From VAZQ01 sp046733355 (GTDB taxonomy: Bacteria; Pseudomonadota; Alphaproteobacteria; Rhizobiales; Xanthobacteraceae): 64,000 nucleotides of DNA. Position 1 is the stretch's first letter; every line of letters begins with the position of its first letter. Made by a program: the position numbers and the translations under genes. Under the pieces are notes generated by a model. That model was not told the origin of the DNA. It searched no databases and was given only the letters and a program-made list of their open reading frames with translations. The stretch lies in NCBI GenBank assembly GCA_046733355.1, contig JBKPOZ010000098.1, forward strand, positions 14,338 through 78,337, written 5' to 3'. Below, piece by piece: positions 1 through 7,315 of this stretch.

Positions 1-2
1 GG

Positions 3-1076
3 CATGCCACCACGTATCGCGCCCTGCTCAACGCCTTGCACAAGCGCGGCCACAGCGTGACGTTTCTCGAGCATGACGTGCCCTGGTATCGCGCGCATCG
101 CGATCTGCCCGAGCCGCCCTACTGCAAGATTTATCTCTACAATTCTCTGGACGCCGTCGCCTGCCGCCATGCCGCGCTGGTGAGCGAGGCAGACCTGGTG
201 ATCATGGGCTCGTATGTGCCACACGGCTCCGTACTGGGCGACTGGATCACCACACGCGCTAATGGCGTCACTGCTTTCTATGACATTGATACCCCGGTCA
301 CAGTGGCGGCGCTCAACGCGGGCAGCGCCGAATACATCAGCGCGCCTCTCATCCCGCGCTTCGATCTTTATCTCTCCTTTACCGGCGGTCCCATCCTCGA
401 CCACATTGCAGCGGCCTATGGCAGCCCGCGGGTGCGGCCGCTCTATTGCAGCGTCGATCCGGAGCAGCATCGTCCGTTGCAAAGCAGGCGCAAATGGCGC
501 CTCGGCTATATCGGTACCTACAGCGAAGACCGACAGGCGCGGTTGACGGAGCTGCTCGTGCAGACGGCCCGGGAGCTGCCGCACGAACAATTTGTCGTCG
601 CCGGCGCGAGCTATCCAAATCGCCTGTGCTGGCCGCGCAACATTGAGCGCATCGAGCACATCGCTCCGCACCTGCACTCGGAGTTCTACTGCAGTCAGTC
701 CTATACCCTTAACGTCACACGGGCGAACATGGTGCAGTCGGGCTTTGCGCCAAGCGTTCGCCTGTTCGAGGCAGCCGCCTGCGGCGTACCCATCGTCAGC
801 GATCACTGGCCGGGGCTCGACAGCATTTTCGTTCCCGACGAGGAGATCCTCATCGCGGACAGCTGCGCACATGTTGTGCGCATCCTGCAGGAGCTCCCGG
901 AAGAGCGACGCTTGGCCATAGCGAGGGCCGGCCGGGCGCGCGTAATGCGGGAGCATACGGCGGATGTGCGAGCGCAACAGCTGGAGCGCTACTATCAGGA
1001 AGCCGTCCAAAGCAGGACGCGCAGGGTGCATAGTCGATCGCAGCTGCGGCGGCCAAAAATCGGTGCGGCCGTCTAG
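3..1076 (+). CDS. CgeB-like glycosyltransferase, 5' end cut by window edge
   Basis: The frame is open to the window edge, and the residues before the first usable TTG (position 36) already fit the family (HATTYRALL, then LHKRGHSVTFLEHDVPWY). The true start is therefore outside the window, and 357 residues are visible. The pattern is that of CgeB-type GT-B glycosyltransferases: an N-terminal half ending in a sugar-acceptor region, then a C-terminal nucleotide-sugar half with RLFEAAACGVPIVSD near visible residues 253-267. The donor and acceptor sugars cannot be read from sequence. The gene ends 45 bases before the preferred start of a UDP-xylose synthase gene, which suggests an activated-sugar/transferase operon making a surface or spore-type glycan. 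Family assignment is fairly firm; substrate is unknown. Confidence 0.8.
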   Translation, partial: HATTYRALLNALHKRGHSVTFLEHDVPWYRAHRDLPEPPYCKIYLYNSLDAVACRHAALVSEADLVIMGSYVPHGSVLGDWITTRANGVTAFYDIDTPVTVAALNAGSAEYISAPLIPRFDLYLSFTGGPILDHIAAAYGSPRVRPLYCSVDPEQHRPLQSRRKWRLGYIGTYSEDRQARLTELLVQTARELPHEQFVVAGASYPNRLCWPRNIERIEHIAPHLHSEFYCSQSYTLNVTRANMVQSGFAPSVRLFEAAACGVPIVSDHWPGLDSIFVPDEEILIADSCAHVVRILQELPEERRLAIARAGRARVMREHTADVRAQQLERYYQEAVQSRTRRVHSRSQLRRPKIGAAV

Positions 1077-1121
1077 ATGCCGCGTAGCGGGGAAGGAGAA
1101 AGGTGCGCAAGGAGCAAGAAG

Positions 1122-2144
1122 ATGCTCAGTCCCTCCCGAAAAGTTATTGTGGTCACCGGAGGCGCAGGTTTCATCGGCTCGCATCTATGCGATCGACTCG
1201 TGCAGAGAGGGCATCATGTGGTCTGCGTTGACAACCTGTTCACCGGCGAATTTGCCAACATTCGCCCACTGCTGAACCATCCGCGGTTCGAATTCATCGA
1301 GCAGGACGTGCGCGAGCCCCTGGCCATCCGCGGCGGGGTGGACCAGATCTACAATCTGGCCTGCCCGGCCTCGCCCCGCCATTACCAGCGGGACCCCGTC
1401 GCGACTGTGGAAACGTGCGTAGTGGGCGCGCGCAATGTGCTGGAGCTGGCGCGCAACAAGGGTGCGCGCGTCCTGCAGGGATCCACGAGCGAAGTCTACG
1501 GCGATCCGGACGTCCACCCGCAGCCGGAAAGCTATGTCGGGCACGTGAACATCACCGGCCCGCGCGCGTGCTACGATGAAGGAAAGCGCTGCGCCGAGAC
1601 GCTGTTTTTCGACTTCCACCGGCTGCATGGTGTACCGATCAAGGTCGCGCGCATTTTCAACACCTATGGCCCACGCATGCTGGAGAATGACGGGCGGGTG
1701 GTGTCGAACTTCATCGCCCAGGCGCTGCGCAAGCAGCCGATCACGCTTTACGGCGATGGCTCGCAGACGCGCTCCTTCTGCTACATCGACGATCTGGTGG
1801 ATGGGCTCGAGCTCCTCATGCAGAGCCCGCCGGAGTTCCTGGGCCCATGCAATCTCGGCAATCCGCGCGAATGCACGATCAAGAAAATTGCCAAACTGGT
1901 GGTGAATCTGACGAAGTCCTCCTCGCGCATCGAATATCGCGCCCTTCCACCGGATGACCCGAAACGGCGGCAGCCCGTGATCGGCCAGGCGCAAACGGTG
2001 CTGGGCTGGCGGCCGCGCGTGCCGCTCGAAGCGGGCCTGCGCGCTACCATCGATTACTTCTCTCTGCAGCTCTTTGTGCCGTCGCAGACCCGCCTTGCCG
2101 TGCTCCGGGACCGGAATTCGCGAGGGCAATTGTCGGTCCTGTAG
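1122..2144 (+). CDS. uxs: UDP-glucuronate decarboxylase (UDP-xylose synthase)
   Basis: This is an extended short-chain dehydrogenase (NAD-dependent epimerase/dehydratase family) that converts UDP-glucuronate to UDP-xylose in the cytoplasm. The NAD-binding TGGAGFIGS lies at residues 12-20 and the catalytic pair at Tyr151/Lys155 (YDEGK). The stretches ACPASPRHYQ and EVYGDPDVHPQPE are characteristic of UXS rather than of dTDP-glucose dehydratase. An earlier ATG at 1077 directly follows the upstream stop, but I prefer the ATG at 1122: it has AAGGAG seven bases upstream and places the Rossmann motif where the family has it. The substrate would come from the UDP-glucose dehydrogenase encoded 600 bases downstream. 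Length is 340 residues, normal for the family. Confidence 0.9.
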   Translation: MLSPSRKVIVVTGGAGFIGSHLCDRLVQRGHHVVCVDNLFTGEFANIRPLLNHPRFEFIEQDVREPLAIRGGVDQIYNLACPASPRHYQRDPVATVETCVVGARNVLELARNKGARVLQGSTSEVYGDPDVHPQPESYVGHVNITGPRACYDEGKRCAETLFFDFHRLHGVPIKVARIFNTYGPRMLENDGRVVSNFIAQALRKQPITLYGDGSQTRSFCYIDDLVDGLELLMQSPPEFLGPCNLGNPRECTIKKIAKLVVNLTKSSSRIEYRALPPDDPKRRQPVIGQAQTVLGWRPRVPLEAGLRATIDYFSLQLFVPSQTRLAVLRDRNSRGQLSVL

Positions 2145-2214
2145 GGCGGGGAACGATTTCAGAGCCCTCGGATTGGATTCTTGAGTCTGCAATCCACAGA
2201 AGGAACAAACGGCC

Positions 2215-2541
2215 ATGTCAGAAGCCAAAGTCACGACCGATCACAAAAGCATCCGCAAGTGGGCGGAAGCGCGCGGGGGACGTCCGGCAACCGTCGAGGG
2301 AACAGGCAAGAGAGACGACCCCGGCCTCCTGAGGCTCGATTTCGGCCCCAAGGACGAATCACTGGACCCGATCTCGTGGGAGGAGTTCTTCGATAAGTTC
2401 GAATCAGCCCACCTTGCCTTCCTCTGTCAGGACAAAACCAGCGACGGGTCGGTGAGCAGGTTCCACAAGTTCGTCGACCGCAATGCGCAGCATGCGGAAC
2501 ATTCCTCGCATGGTCGTGGTTCGCACAAGACCCACGCCTAG
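2215..2541 (+). CDS. Small conserved protein of unknown function (108 aa)
   Basis: The ATG is preceded by an AGAAGGA ribosome site about ten bases upstream. The protein is soluble, charged and acidic in the middle, with no signal peptide or membrane segment. The segment ITTDH-like/IRKWAEARGG near the N-terminus and ISWEEFFDKFE followed by LAFLCQ near residues 52-71 recall a roughly 90-residue protein I remember from Bradyrhizobium-group genomes, sometimes mislabelled as a glucan branching enzyme; nothing here supports that enzyme. The last 20 residues are rich in His, Ser and Gly and look unconstrained. It sits between two UDP-sugar genes, which may be coincidental. Function is not known. Confidence 0.65.
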   Translation: MSEAKVTTDHKSIRKWAEARGGRPATVEGTGKRDDPGLLRLDFGPKDESLDPISWEEFFDKFESAHLAFLCQDKTSDGSVSRFHKFVDRNAQHAEHSSHGRGSHKTHA

Positions 2542-2567
2542 CCGGCTATCTACACCGCCGAGCCCGC

Positions 2568-2590
2568 ATCGCCCGCCCCGCGCGGGCGAT
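2568..2590 (+). terminator. GC-rich hairpin after the small 108-aa gene, candidate terminator
   Basis: ATCGCCCGC pairs perfectly with GCGGGCGAT across a five-base loop, 26 bases after the stop codon. No clean T-run follows (TGCATTT), so it could be a weak intrinsic terminator or simply a stabilising 3' hairpin. The rest of the 200-base gap up to the next gene shows nothing else I can name. Confidence 0.4.
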
Positions 2591-2742
2591 TGCATTTCAA
2601 GTCTATGTCCGCAGTCGAACGTTGTTATGTCTGCCGCCGGACAGATGCTTGCGTTCGGCTCACGCCTCAGGAACCTATCGATGTACAAACAATTAGTCCG
2701 ATGCCGGACGGGATCGCCGTCACACGCATTCGGAAGGTGTCC

Positions 2743-4172
2743 ATGCAGATTGCTGTTATCGGAGCGGGCTACGTTGGGCTCGTATGCGGCGGATGTTTTG
2801 CGAGTTTCGGAAACAAGGTGATTTGTGTCGATGCCGATGCACGCAAGATCGAAGGACTGAACGCGGGACGCATGCCCATATTCGAGCCCGGCTTGCGGGA
2901 GATGATCGTTCAGCAATCGAGTGAAGGCCGGCTTCAATTCACCACCAATATCAGTGCGGCGATTCCATGCGCCGATGTCGTGTTTCTGACGGTCGGGACT
3001 CCGTCGCGCCCCGGTGGGCGGGCGGATCTTTCCTTCGTCTATCAGTGCGCATCCAGCATCGCCGCCCATGTGCGTGGCTGTACGGTAATCGTTGTCAAAT
3101 CGACGGTGCCACTCGGGACCGCGGAGGAGATCGAGGCGATCATTCACGGCGAGCGCGCGGCCGCTCCTGGTCGGTGGCTTCAAATCCGGAATTTCTGCGC
3201 GAAGGCGCGGCCATCGGCGACTTCATGCGGCCCGACCGCATCGTTATCGGGAGCGAGGACGAACGCTCGCGTCATGTGCTGGCGCGGCTCTATCGGCCGC
3301 TGCGGCAACAAGGGGTGCCCATTGTCTTCACCAATCGCCGCACTGCTGAGCTGATCAAATATGCGGCGAACGGATTCCTCGCGACCAAGATAGCCTACAT
3401 GGGCGAGATCGCAGATCTATGCGAGAAGGCCGGCGCCGATGTCCGGCAGGTCGCCTTGGGCATGGGCCTCGACCGCCGCATCAGCGAACAGTTTCTGCAG
3501 CCCGGCCCGGGGTACGGCGGCTCCTGTTTTCCGAAAGATGCGTCCGCGCTTGTGGCCACCGCGCGCCAGTTTGGCGCCTCGCCGCGCATCCTGCCCAGCG
3601 TCATTGCCGCGAACGAGGCGCGCAAGCGCGCGATGGTCGACAAGATTGTGGAGAGTTGCGGCGGCAGCGTGCGTGGCAAGCGCATCGCCATTCTTGGATT
3701 GACCTTCAAGCCAGGCACCGACGACGTACGCGAGGCTGCAAGCCTCGTGATCATACCGAACCTCGAGGCCCTGGGCGCGCGGGTGCGCGCCTACGATCCC
3801 GCCGGCGTGGAGCAGGCGCGCAAGTCATTGCCGCGGCTGCGTACCGCAAAGGACGCCTATGCCTGCACGCGTCAATGTGATGCCGTGGTCATCCTCACGG
3901 AATGGCAGCAATTCAGGATGCTCGATCTCGATCGCCTCAAGGCAGGGCTGCGCACGCCGATCATTGTCGATCTGCGCAACATCTATGAGCCGGAGGAGAT
4001 GGCCCGGCGTGGATTCGAGTATACGGGTGTCGGGCGCCCTGCCCTGGGCAGCAAGAGCGCAGTTCGCAGCGTCGACGAACTGCCTTCCGTTCTGGCTTCG
4101 CGTCGGCCTACGGCGCGCGATCAGGACACGGGTCCGCTGCAAGCGCGCAAGAAAATCCGCGCGGACGCGTAG
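2743..4172 (+). pseudogene. ugd: UDP-glucose 6-dehydrogenase, interrupted by a frameshift
   Basis: UDP-glucose dehydrogenase oxidises UDP-glucose to UDP-glucuronate with two NAD+. The first frame gives a normal N-terminus, MQIAVIGAGYVGLVCGGCFA with the NAD-binding GxGxxG, through TVIVVKSTVPLGTAEEIEAI. It then degenerates. The second frame (minus one) picks up with SVASNPEFLREGAAIGDFMR and runs to the end, including the catalytic-cysteine motif GGSCFPKD and the C-terminal LTFKPGTDDVREA. The joint lies between about 3150 and 3171. Both halves are otherwise well conserved, so either the mutation is recent or a base was lost in sequencing. Joined, the protein would be about 476 residues. Whether the cell can make UDP-glucuronate from this gene depends on that single position. 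The product would feed the UDP-xylose synthase upstream. Confidence 0.85.
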
Positions 4173-4232
4173 TCGGCGTTCCCCTCCCCCGCGAGCAGCC
4201 CATTTGCGCTGTGAGTGTGCGGAGGGGTTGGG

Positions 4233-4254
4233 CGGAGGTCCTCCGTTTACTTTT
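4233..4254 (+). terminator. Short hairpin plus T-rich tract in a convergent gap, weak terminator candidate
   Basis: CGGAG-GTC-CTCCG is followed by TTTACTTTT, lying between the end of ugd on the plus strand and the end of the acyltransferase gene on the minus strand. The stem is only five or six pairs, and the tract overlaps the last codons of the minus-strand gene. Confidence 0.3.
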
Positions 4255-5320
4255 GTGCGTACCCCCAGCCCCTCGCCACAGGGCAGAGGGGAATGCAGCG
4301 ACTTTGCTGCTCAGTCGTCGCACACCAGCCGGGAGCAGCGAGCCGATCGAACACACGTCGCTCATTGAAGCGATCTACCGCACCCCACGTATATTTGTAT
4401 TGTTCGGCTCCGCGCAGGAAATGAAACTCTCGCGCTCCCGTGCGCCAGGCTTCGTCGATGGCATGACCAAGCAACAGGGTGCCCGGGCTTTCGAAAGAGA
4501 AGGCCGGATCGAACGCGGTCAGGTACACATAGGCGCGTCCGCGATCGGCAAAGCCGTAGTACACGGATGCAAGTTTGCCCGCGATGCGAAGAGCATAGAG
4601 GCGCGCCACCCCGTCTGCAGCCAGGCGTGGTATCGCGGCCTCGTGAAACGCACGCACGCGCGGATCGCTCAGCACTCCCGGCTGATTGCGCGTCTGCCAG
4701 CGGGCGCGATGCAGTTCGACGAGGGCGGCGAAAAGCATTTCGGACGAGACTTCGTCCGTTCCGATGAGCTCCACGCATCCGCGCCGTCTTGCACGATTGC
4801 GCGCCAGGACAAGATGTTCTCTCTTGCGTGCTGGCACTCTCGCGCCCTTTCCGTCGGCTGCGGCGGTCAGCTCCAGCACCGGGCAGGGGGTCGAGCGCTC
4901 ACCGCTTATGCGCATGCCCGCGGGAGCGCCGAGCGCAAGCGCCGAGCCCCCCGGCATGAGCTCATCAATCTCCATGCTCGTCCACTCCGGCCGGTGCAAA
5001 AGCATTGTGATGAGCGCTTCGCCGGCAGCAAACTCGAAGTTCGGCTCAATCAGCACGTCGAGGTAGTCACTGATACCGATGCCGAGCGGCAAAAGGCGCG
5101 CCGTGTTTTTCTCAACGTAAAGCGGCGCCAGCGCCAGCAGGCCATCGTCACGGGTCAGGGCGATTGTCATCAGCTCTCCCGGAGCAAACGATCGCCACCA
5201 CGCCAACAGCCATCCGGGCGATTGAAATGGCGTGCTGTTGGGACAGCGACGCCACAACGCCTGCCATTGCGGTGCGAGCGCTTCGAGCTCGTCCGCGCGC
5301 CTGATCAGCCGCGTCTGCAT
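4247..5320 (-). CDS. FemAB / CelD (BcsL)-type GNAT acyltransferase
   Basis: Residues in the middle and C-terminal half (KREHLVLARNRARRRG, FAALVELHRARW, LYALRIAGKLASVYYGF, then SFESPGTLLLGHAIDEA and FHFLRGAEQYKYTWG) follow the Acetyltransf_6 pattern of CelD/BcsL-like proteins. These carry two GNAT-like folds and transfer acyl or aminoacyl groups in envelope or polysaccharide assembly. I start it at the ATG whose A overlaps the last base of the upstream stop (TAATG). Longer in-frame starts would run into the preceding gene. It is the last gene of a coupled operon after a PIG-L deacetylase and a GT4 transferase, so a free sugar amine is a plausible acceptor; that is inference. The last about 25 residues look unconserved. 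Length is 357 residues. Confidence 0.75.
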   Translation of the reverse strand: MQTRLIRRADELEALAPQWQALWRRCPNSTPFQSPGWLLAWWRSFAPGELMTIALTRDDGLLALAPLYVEKNTARLLPLGIGISDYLDVLIEPNFEFAAGEALITMLLHRPEWTSMEIDELMPGGSALALGAPAGMRISGERSTPCPVLELTAAADGKGARVPARKREHLVLARNRARRRGCVELIGTDEVSSEMLFAALVELHRARWQTRNQPGVLSDPRVRAFHEAAIPRLAADGVARLYALRIAGKLASVYYGFADRGRAYVYLTAFDPAFSFESPGTLLLGHAIDEAWRTGAREFHFLRGAEQYKYTWGAVDRFNERRVFDRLAAPGWCATTEQQSRCIPLCPVARGWGYAQK

Positions 5321-6387
5321 TACGCCGCTGCGGTGAGAAGCGAAGCAGGCGATTGCCCCTGAGCCAGCGCGCGATAGAGCGCGAAATAGCGCTCGCTCAT
5401 CCTGGAGAGCGCAAATCGCTCGCCCACAAGCAGGCGACATTGCGCGGGATCGATGCTTGGGGCAGCGCGAATTCCCTCGACAAGCTCGCGCGTATTCCAG
5501 GCGAGAAAGCCGGTGCGGCCGTGCTCGATCACCTCCGGGAGCGCGCCCTTGCCGAAGGCGACCACGGGCGTTCCTGCAGCGAGCGCCTCGAGCGCAACGA
5601 GCGAGCTGGTTTCAGGAACAAGCGACGTGACCAGGAGGCAGCGGGCTGCGACAAGCAGCGCCCGTTTTCGTTGTTGGCCGACGGGGCCGATGTAGCGGCG
5701 CGAAAAGCTGAGCCGCGGCTTCACCATTTTTTCGAAATAATCCTGATGCTCGCGATACGGAAAGACGTGTCCGGCGAGGATGAGCGGAGCTCGTGCCATT
5801 GCCGCCACATCGAGCGCGATGTGGATGCCCTTTTCCGGACAGATGCGTCCCAGCACCAGCACGAAACTGCGCTTGCGCCTCGGGAGCAGCGTTGCATCGA
5901 GGTCGGTTCCATTCGGAATCGGCGGGAGCAGATGCGTGTTCGGGCCGACTGATTCGTGTTGCGATCGCGATACGCAATTGAGCCAGGTGCGAGACCGTTG
6001 CGGATGCATCGCGTGCCTGGGATACCAGCTCGCCGGCAGATGCAAGGTCGCCAGCACGGCCGGTCCGGGCGAAGGCAGGTATTCGTGAAAATCAAAGCCG
6101 TGCATATGCACCACGTCGATGCTGCGCGTTCTCACAGTTTCCTCAATCGCAGTGCGGCAGTTCTGGCGTGCGAGCGCGATCGCGCGCTCGTCAAAGGGCA
6201 TTTTGGGCTGCGGAATTGGAACCAGCGTGCCCGCAACATCGGAGCCCTCCACACCGACGACAAGCGAAGTGTGACCTGTTTCCACAAGGGCACGATCGAG
6301 CGCGCTGAGTATTTGCTCGGCACCGCCGACCTCGTCGGGCCCGATCCGGGCAAGCGGATACCCAACATTGAGGACGGAGAGTTTCAC
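5320..6387 (-). CDS. GT4-family glycosyltransferase
   Basis: This is a GT-B fold glycosyltransferase. The N-terminal acceptor domain begins KLSVLNVGYPLARIG with VGGAEQILSALDRAL. The C-terminal donor domain has VLGRICPEKGIHIALDVA and the nucleotide-sugar signature ETSSLVALEALAAGTPVVAF with LPEVIEHGRTGFL. The preferred start is a GTG separated by one base from the stop of the PIG-L gene. An ATG 21 codons earlier would overlap that gene. The 3' end overlaps the start of the acyltransferase by one base, so the three genes are almost certainly co-translated. Donor and acceptor cannot be deduced. Length is 355 residues. Confidence 0.85.
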   Translation of the reverse strand: MKLSVLNVGYPLARIGPDEVGGAEQILSALDRALVETGHTSLVVGVEGSDVAGTLVPIPQPKMPFDERAIALARQNCRTAIEETVRTRSIDVVHMHGFDFHEYLPSPGPAVLATLHLPASWYPRHAMHPQRSRTWLNCVSRSQHESVGPNTHLLPPIPNGTDLDATLLPRRKRSFVLVLGRICPEKGIHIALDVAAMARAPLILAGHVFPYREHQDYFEKMVKPRLSFSRRYIGPVGQQRKRALLVAARCLLVTSLVPETSSLVALEALAAGTPVVAFGKGALPEVIEHGRTGFLAWNTRELVEGIRAAPSIDPAQCRLLVGERFALSRMSERYFALYRALAQGQSPASLLTAAA

Positions 6388-6388
6388 G

Positions 6389-7210
6389 TCAGGCAGCCAG
6401 CGAGAGTTGTCGCAACGACTCTCGTGCAAGTGCGCGCCATTGCGCGCCATTCAGCCCCCAATCATGGACGTCGTACAGAATTCGCCCGCCATTCGGCAGG
6501 GATGCGAAGTCGTAGCGACCCGCCACACGAAACGGCTCGGCGTCGAGGCTGAAGTTTGAAAGCATGCTGCGTTGCGTCCAATAGATTTGCAGCAGTCGCG
6601 TTTTCTGCTCTTGCGCTGGGGCGCTCAGGCGAAGCCGCATTTCGGGCCCGGCGTCGCTCGATGGTGCGAATGACTGCGTCACCATGCCTGCATCACCGAG
6701 TCGATAAAGCGGCATCTCGATTATTTGCAAAGAATGTCCGCGCGACGCGAGCAGATCTCGCGCGGCATGCACCGCGAAGGCCACCGCGTCGTGGTCGGGA
6801 TGTCCACCTTCGTACGCGTGCGTGATGACAATCCTGATTGCCTGCCGCGTAAAAATATCGACGAGACTGCGCGTCACCATGTCGAGATTGCGCGCGGCAC
6901 ATTGATCCGCAAGGCCCAGCATCACCGTCGCCGCCGGGCTTACATTGAGCGCCCGCATGACGGTGCGAAACTCGCCGGCACGCGCGCGCGCGTACGCGGC
7001 TGCAGTATTGAAGCCGCAAGCCCTTGCATCGAGGAGATCGCGCGGCGCGCCGTCCGTGACCAGCACGAGCGATACGCCATTAAGCCGCGCCAGCTGGGCT
7101 CCGCAGCCGATGGATTCATCATCCGGATGCGCGACCACCACGCAGACTGATGACGCGTCGACGGTGCGGCCCTCGGCAAGCAGCGAAAGCAGGTTTGCGG
7201 CGTTTGGCAT
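6389..7210 (-). CDS. PIG-L family N-deacetylase
   Basis: The zinc-binding signature AHPDDE is at residues 27-32, with the second metal/catalytic region ITHAYEGGHPDHDAVA further on. This is the fold of MshB, BshB and LmbE-like enzymes, which remove an N-acetyl group from GlcNAc-containing conjugates. I place the start at the ATG at 7210. An ATG at 7243 would add 11 residues, and neither has a strong ribosome site. It is the first gene of the operon, transcribed away from ligD. The order deacetylase, GT4, GNAT-type transferase repeats the enzyme classes used for mycothiol (MshB, MshA, MshD), but no cysteine ligase is in view and the proteins are not close to those enzymes, so the product stays unknown. 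Confidence 0.85.
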   Translation of the reverse strand: MPNAANLLSLLAEGRTVDASSVCVVVAHPDDESIGCGAQLARLNGVSLVLVTDGAPRDLLDARACGFNTAAAYARARAGEFRTVMRALNVSPAATVMLGLADQCAARNLDMVTRSLVDIFTRQAIRIVITHAYEGGHPDHDAVAFAVHAARDLLASRGHSLQIIEMPLYRLGDAGMVTQSFAPSSDAGPEMRLRLSAPAQEQKTRLLQIYWTQRSMLSNFSLDAEPFRVAGRYDFASLPNGGRILYDVHDWGLNGAQWRALARESLRQLSLAA

Positions 7211-7315
7211 AAGGCCCACAGTCCAACCGGTCACGTAACGCATGCCAGCCACTTGCGTTCCTATGTTCGTTCGGCAGCGCATGTGCGGGAACCCACCGGC
7301 CCCGCTGCCCTTTGA

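Noticed and set aside
1185..2234. 349-codon open frame antisense to UDP-xylose synthase
   Set aside because: No motif, no ribosome site, and complete overlap with a well-conserved gene.
4185..4300. CCCCTCCCCC / GGAGGGG-like stretches suggesting another dispersed repeat
   Set aside because: The arms do not pair convincingly over more than a few bases, so I kept only a weak terminator call.
7283..7315. GGAAC motif resembling an EcfG-type -35 element before ligD
   Set aside because: No matching -10 (CGTT-like) at 16-17 bases spacing.
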